A stretch of DNA of 12,217 nucleotides from NCBI GenBank assembly GCA_023425455.1, contig JAFACP010000263.1, forward strand, positions 1 to 12,217, given 5' to 3'. The stretch's first letter is position 1; each line of letters begins with the position of its first letter. A model generated the notes under the pieces. That model did not search any database. It was not told where the DNA came from and saw only the letters and a program-made list of their open reading frames with translations. Below, piece by piece: positions 7,888-12,217 of this stretch. Source of the stretch: Pseudomonadota bacterium. GTDB taxonomy: Bacteria; Pseudomonadota; Gammaproteobacteria; Enterobacterales; Enterobacteriaceae. The position numbers were made by a program, and so were the translations under genes.

Positions 7888-7899
7888 TGCAAATTTGCA
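7888..7899. promoter_or_regulatory. CytR-type operator between the two CRP sites
   Basis: TGCAAATTTGCA is a perfect 12-base palindrome built of two TGCAA half-sites, the recognition unit of CytR. It sits between the CRP sites of deoP2, where CytR binds cooperatively with CRP in E. coli. In the E. coli sequence as I recall it the right half is degenerate, so this site may bind CytR more strongly. Confidence 0.65.
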
Positions 7900-7915
7900 C
7901 GCAGTTTTCATTAAC

Positions 7916-7931
7916 TGTGATGGATGTCGAA
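7916..7931. promoter_or_regulatory. CRP site 1 of deoP2
   Basis: TGTGA-N6-TCGAA, centre 7923.5, exactly -40.5 from the inferred start at 7964 and so a class II activator site overlapping the poor -35 (GAAGTG at 7929-7934). Same placement as CRP-1 in E. coli deoP2. Confidence 0.8.
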
Positions 7932-7948
7932 GTGTGAGTGCGGGTGAA

Positions 7949-7964
7949 TGTTAGAATACTCACA
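7949..7964 (+). promoter_or_regulatory. deoP2 promoter core overlapped by DeoR operator deoO2
   Basis: TGTTAGAATACTCACA matches the DeoR palindrome at 14 of 16 positions. Within it TAGAAT (7952-7957) is the deoP2 -10 box, giving a start near 7964 and a leader of about 46 bases to deoC. DeoR binding here would cover the -10. A small hairpin, ACGGC-GAA-GCCGT (7986-7998), stands just before the deoC ribosome-binding site. Confidence 0.85.
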
Positions 7965-8009
7965 GACCCGCAAGGTAAAATTGATACGGCGAAGCCGTTG
8001 GAGAATGTT

Positions 8010-8789
8010 ATGACCGATTTAACTGCAAGCAGCCTGCGCGCGTTAAAACTGATGGACCTGACCACCCTGAATGATGACGACACGAATGAAAAAGTGATCG
8101 CCCTGTGCCATCAGGCAAAAACGCCGGTAGGTAACACCGCAGCTATCTGTATCTATCCACGTTTTATCCCGATTGCGCGTAAAACCTTAAAAGAGCAGGG
8201 CACGCCAGACGTGCGCATTGCCACGGTGACCAACTTCCCGCATGGCAATGACGACATTGATATCGCGCTGGCGGAAACCCGTGCGGCAATTGCATATGGC
8301 GCAGATGAAGTGGACGTCGTATTCCCGTACCGCGCGCTGATCGCCGGCAATGAGCAGGTCGGTTTCGATCTGGTAAAAGCCTGTAAAGACGCCTGTGCGG
8401 CGGCAAATGTGCTGCTGAAAGTGATTATTGAAACCGGCGAGCTGAAAGAAGAGGCGCTTATCCGTAAAGCGTCTGAAATCTCCATCAAAGCGGGCGCTGA
8501 CTTTATTAAAACCTCCACCGGTAAAGTGCCGGTTAACGCAACGCCTGAAAGCGCACGCATCATGATGGAGGTCATTCGCGATATGGGCGTCTCCAAAACC
8601 GTTGGCTTTAAACCTGCGGGCGGCGTGCGTACCGCTGAAGACGCGCAGCAGTTCCTGGCGATTGCCGACGAGCTGTTCGGCGCCGACTGGGCTGACGCTC
8701 GTCATTACCGTTTCGGCGCCTCCAGCTTGCTGGCAAGCCTGCTGAAAGCGTTAGGCCACGGCGATGGCAAGAGCGCAAGCAGCTACTAA
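8010..8789 (+). CDS. deoC: Deoxyribose-phosphate aldolase
   Basis: 259 residues, equal to E. coli DeoC. Cytosolic class I aldolase that cleaves 2-deoxyribose 5-phosphate to acetaldehyde and glyceraldehyde 3-phosphate, the last step of deoxyribonucleoside catabolism. Start chosen at the ATG at 8010, with GGAG at 8000-8003; the open frame extends to 7938, but that reading crosses the promoter and operator. Catalytic residues are all in place at E. coli numbering: Asp102, Schiff-base Lys167 in FIKTSTGK, and Lys201 in GFKPAGG. The conserved C-terminal Tyr259 (SASSY end), needed for activity, is present. It is the first gene of the deo operon, controlled by deoP1 and deoP2, that is by DeoR, CytR and CRP. 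Confidence 0.98.
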   Translation: MTDLTASSLRALKLMDLTTLNDDDTNEKVIALCHQAKTPVGNTAAICIYPRFIPIARKTLKEQGTPDVRIATVTNFPHGNDDIDIALAETRAAIAYGADEVDVVFPYRALIAGNEQVGFDLVKACKDACAAANVLLKVIIETGELKEEALIRKASEISIKAGADFIKTSTGKVPVNATPESARIMMEVIRDMGVSKTVGFKPAGGVRTAEDAQQFLAIADELFGADWADARHYRFGASSLLASLLKALGHGDGKSASSY

Positions 8790-8798
8790 GCGCTGAGT

Positions 8799-8829
8799 GG
8801 CCGGGTGCCGTTTCGCGCAGCCGGCCTAC
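8799..8829 (+). repeat. Degenerate REP-like palindrome between deoC and deoA
   Basis: GGCCGG (8799-8804) and CCGGCC (8821-8826) flank a 16-base centre, and the unit ends in CTAC. GCCGGGTG...CCGGCCTAC is the style of enterobacterial REP units, here imperfect in the middle. Such intercistronic structures stabilise upstream mRNA and tune the deoC to deoA ratio. Confidence 0.5.
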
Positions 8830-8840
8830 TGGATTACTGT

Positions 8841-8864
8841 GTGGGCAGACGTCCTGATGCCCAC
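8841..8864 (+). other. Second intercistronic hairpin before deoA
   Basis: GTGGGCA (8841-8847) and TGCCCAC (8858-8864) form a perfect 7-bp stem with a 10-base loop, 31 bases before the deoA start and clear of its ribosome-binding site. No T-run follows, so it is not a terminator. Confidence 0.45.
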
Positions 8865-8895
8865 CCTAATTTACCCGATTTCTCAGGGGGTTACC

Positions 8896-10218
8896 GTGTT
8901 TCTCGCACAAGAAATTATCCGTAAAAAACGTGATGGTCACGCATTAAGAGATGAAGAGATCCGCTTCTTTATCAATGGCATTCGGGATAACACCATCTCT
9001 GAAGGGCAGATTGCAGCTCTGGCGATGACCATTTTCTTCCACGATATGTCGATGCCTGAGCGTGTATCGCTGACCATGGCGATGCGAGATTCAGGAACCG
9101 TTCTGGACTGGAAAAGCCTTAACCTTAATGGCCCGATTGTCGACAAACACTCTACCGGCGGCGTGGGCGACGTGACCTCTCTGATGCTTGGCCCGATGGT
9201 GGCGGCCTGCGGGGGTTACGTTCCGATGATCTCCGGGCGCGGTCTGGGCCATACGGGCGGAACGCTCGACAAACTGGAAGCGATTCCGGGATTTGATATT
9301 TTCCCGGACGATCAACGCTTCCGCGACATTATTAGCGATGTGGGTGTGGCCATTATCGGCCAGACCAGCTCTCTTGCACCGGCAGACAAGCGTTTTTATG
9401 CAACGCGCGATATCACCGCAACCGTGGACTCTATCCCACTGATCACCGCCTCAATTCTGGCGAAAAAACTGGCCGAGGGGCTGGATGCGCTGGTGATGGA
9501 CGTGAAGGTTGGCAGCGGCGCGTTTATGCCGACCTTTGAACTCTCTGCGGCGCTGGCCGAAGCGATCGTGGGCGTCTCCAACGGGGCTGGCGTTCGCACA
9601 ACCGCGCTCCTCACGGATATGAATCAGGTGCTGGCCTCGAGTGCCGGTAACGCGGTAGAAGTCCGTGAAGCAGTACAATTCCTGACCGGTGAATACCGTA
9701 ACCCACGCCTGTTTGACGTCACAATGGCGCTGTGCGTGGAAATGCTGATCTCCGGCCAGCTTGCCAAAGACGATGCTGAAGCCCGCGCGAAGCTGCAGGC
9801 GGTACTGGATAACGGCAAAGCGGCGGAGATCTTCGGCCGTATGGTCGCCGCCCAGAAAGGCCCGACCGATTTCGTGGAAAATTATGCGAAATATCTGCCG
9901 ACCGCGACGCTCAGCAAAGCGGTGTATGCCGATAGCGAAGGTTTTGTCTCTGAGATGGACACCCGTGCGCTTGGCATGGCGGTCGTGTCGATGGGCGGCG
10001 GTCGTCGCCAGGCGTCAGATACCATTGATTACAGCGTCGGCTTCACCGATATGGCGCGCCTGGGCGATAGCGTAGACGGACAGCGTCCGCTGGCCATCGT
10101 CCACGCGAAAGACGAAGCCAGCTGGCAGGATGCGGCGAAAGCGGTGAAAGCGGCCATTACGCTTGACGATAAAGCACCGGAAAGCACACCGGTGGTCTAT
10201 CGCCGTATCACCGAATAA
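8896..10218 (+). CDS. deoA: Thymidine phosphorylase
   Basis: 440 residues from a GTG at 8896, the length of E. coli DeoA. AGGGGG at 8885-8890 is the ribosome-binding site. The frame is open upstream to 8797, but those codons read through the REP-like and hairpin sequences and have no family match. The enzyme splits thymidine (and deoxyuridine) with phosphate to the base and 2-deoxyribose 1-phosphate, as a cytosolic homodimer. Visible: phosphate-binding KHSTGG (Lys84, His85, Ser86) and the family signature at 113-128 ([16 protein letters not shown]). The further conserved block [19 protein letters not shown] carries the Arg and Ser of the pyrimidine site. Second gene of the operon, 106 bases after deoC; the non-AUG start may limit its output relative to deoC. 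Confidence 0.97.
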   Translation: MFLAQEIIRKKRDGHALRDEEIRFFINGIRDNTISEGQIAALAMTIFFHDMSMPERVSLTMAMRDSGTVLDWKSLNLNGPIVDKHSTGGVGDVTSLMLGPMVAACGGYVPMISGRGLGHTGGTLDKLEAIPGFDIFPDDQRFRDIISDVGVAIIGQTSSLAPADKRFYATRDITATVDSIPLITASILAKKLAEGLDALVMDVKVGSGAFMPTFELSAALAEAIVGVSNGAGVRTTALLTDMNQVLASSAGNAVEVREAVQFLTGEYRNPRLFDVTMALCVEMLISGQLAKDDAEARAKLQAVLDNGKAAEIFGRMVAAQKGPTDFVENYAKYLPTATLSKAVYADSEGFVSEMDTRALGMAVVSMGGGRRQASDTIDYSVGFTDMARLGDSVDGQRPLAIVHAKDEASWQDAAKAVKAAITLDDKAPESTPVVYRRITE

Positions 10219-10221
10219 ATG

Positions 10222-10227
10222 TATACT
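10222..10227 (+). promoter_or_regulatory. Possible internal promoter (deoP3-like) before deoB
   Basis: TATACT, a 5-of-6 match to the -10 consensus, lies 4 bases after the deoA stop in the short deoA-deoB gap (53 bases). The -35 region inside deoA is poor. E. coli has an internal promoter, deoP3, serving deoB-deoD in this area. Position in the operon, not the motif alone, supports the call. Confidence 0.35.
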
Positions 10228-10229
10228 GA

Positions 10230-11495
<1,266 letters not shown>

Positions 11496-11500
11496 TGTGA

Positions 11501-11568
11501 TTGCCCGTCAGCATGGCGCTGAGCGGGCCTCCGGTTTTGTCGGTCGGGCAAGGCGCCGCCGTTGCCCG
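11501..11568 (+). repeat. deoB-deoD intercistronic inverted repeats
   Basis: Two hairpins are possible. The first pairs GCCCGTCAGC (11503-11512) with 11518-11528, a 10-bp stem with one bulged G. The second pairs CGGGCAA (11545-11551) with TTGCCCG (11562-11568) over a 10-base loop. TTGCCCG also occurs at 11501-11507, so CGGGCAA can pair either way. The second unit resembles an enterobacterial REP. There is no T-run that would end transcription. Confidence 0.5.
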
Positions 11569-11600
11569 CTGAAAACAATATACGAATAAGGGAACTGAAG

Positions 11601-12217
11601 ATGGCAACTCCACACATTAATGCTGAAATGGGCGATTTCGCTGACGTTGTACTGATGCCGGGCGACCCGCTGCGTGCAAAGCACATCGCGGAAAACTTCC
11701 TTGAAGACGTGCGTGAAGTGAACAACGTTCGCGGCATGCTGGGCTTCACCGGTACCTACAAAGGCCGCAAAATTTCCGTTATGGGCCACGGTATGGGGAT
11801 CCCGTCCTGCTCTATCTACACCAAAGAGCTGATCACCGATTTCGGCGTCAAGAAAATCGTTCGCGTAGGCTCCTGCGGTGCCGTACGCATGGACGTTAAG
11901 CTGCGCGACGTGGTGATCGGTATGGGGGCCTGCACCGACTCCAAAGTAAACCGTATGCGCTTCAAAGATCATGACTTCGCGGCAATTGCCGACTTTGGCA
12001 TGGTGCGCAACGCGGTTGACGCGGCGAAAGCGCTGGGCGTTGACGCTCGCGTGGGCAACATCTTCTCTGCTGACCTGTTCTATGCGCCAGACGGCGGCGA
12101 GATGTTCGACGTGATGGAAAAATACGGCATTCTGGGCGTGGAAATGGAAGCGGCAGGTATTTACGGCGTGGCGGCTGAGTTTGGTGCGAAAGCGCTGACC
12201 ATTTGCACCGTGTCTGA
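11601..12217 (+). CDS. deoD: Purine nucleoside phosphorylase DeoD-type (5' part only)
   Basis: The window ends inside the gene: 205 complete codons of an expected 239 or so, starting at the ATG at 11601 with AAGGGA at 11588-11593. The hexameric cytosolic enzyme splits purine (deoxy)nucleosides with phosphate to base and (deoxy)ribose 1-phosphate. Active-site segments seen: His5 in MATPHI, phosphate-binding GDPLRAK with Arg25, [15 protein letters not shown], and VEMEAAG, which binds the ribose. The catalytic Asp of TVSD is the codon broken by the window end. There seems to be one extra Gly in [11 protein letters not shown] compared with the E. coli YSPDGEMFDV I remember. Fourth gene of the deo operon, 105 bases after deoB. 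Confidence 0.97.
   Translation, partial: MATPHINAEMGDFADVVLMPGDPLRAKHIAENFLEDVREVNNVRGMLGFTGTYKGRKISVMGHGMGIPSCSIYTKELITDFGVKKIVRVGSCGAVRMDVKLRDVVIGMGACTDSKVNRMRFKDHDFAAIADFGMVRNAVDAAKALGVDARVGNIFSADLFYAPDGGEMFDVMEKYGILGVEMEAAGIYGVAAEFGAKALTICTVS

Noticed and set aside
7938..8009. Upstream in-frame GTG for deoC (24 more residues)
   Set aside because: Those codons cover the deoP2 -10 box and the DeoR operator; the ATG at 8010 has a good binding site and the E. coli length.
8797..8895. Upstream in-frame start for deoA (33 more residues)
   Set aside because: The extension translates hairpin sequence; the GTG at 8896 with AGGGGG gives the family length of 440.

Overview
The window is a chromosomal segment from a member of the Enterobacteriaceae. 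The evidence is the gene order yjjG-prfC-osmY-ytjA-yjjU-yjjV-(yjjW-yjjI)-deoC-deoA-deoB-deoD, which I recognise from Escherichia coli K-12. The predicted proteins match the E. coli proteins, as I remember them, nearly residue for residue. GC-rich codon use and REP-like sequences of the GCCGGGTG type fit Enterobacter, Klebsiella, Leclercia or close relatives better than E. coli itself. I cannot name a species. I see no phage, insertion sequence, CRISPR, tRNA or rRNA; this is core genome.

Left part (1-3480): the 3' end of the nucleotide phosphatase gene yjjG, then prfC (release factor RF3) with a strong hairpin in its leader and a clear terminator behind it. A 307-base intergenic region follows, holding a sigma-S-type promoter for osmY (periplasmic, two BON domains). 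Next come the 53-codon membrane protein gene ytjA and a second clear terminator.

Middle part (3480-7750): yjjU (patatin-like hydrolase) and yjjV (TatD-family metal hydrolase) overlap by four bases on the + strand. They converge on the - strand pair yjjI-yjjW, and the two stop codons share one 6-base palindrome. YjjI looks like a glycyl radical enzyme of unknown reaction. YjjW is a radical SAM activase with two extra ferredoxin-type cysteine clusters.

Right part (7750-12217): the deo operon, deoC-deoA-deoB-deoD, for catabolism of deoxyribonucleosides. DeoD and DeoA release deoxyribose 1-phosphate, DeoB isomerises it to the 5-phosphate, and DeoC cleaves that to acetaldehyde and glyceraldehyde 3-phosphate. 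deoD is cut by the window end. The deoC leader carries a deoP2-like promoter with two CRP sites at -40.5 and -93.5, a CytR-type palindrome between them, and a DeoR operator over the -10.

The most notable point is the regulatory layer inside yjjI. A perfect DeoR operator palindrome (7346-7361, deoO1/deoP1) and a weaker one (7067-7082, probable deoOE) both lie inside the yjjI coding sequence. They are 603 and 882 bases upstream of the third operator at deoP2. The deo control region is therefore written into the gene of an uncharacterised glycyl radical enzyme, which may tie expression of the two systems together.
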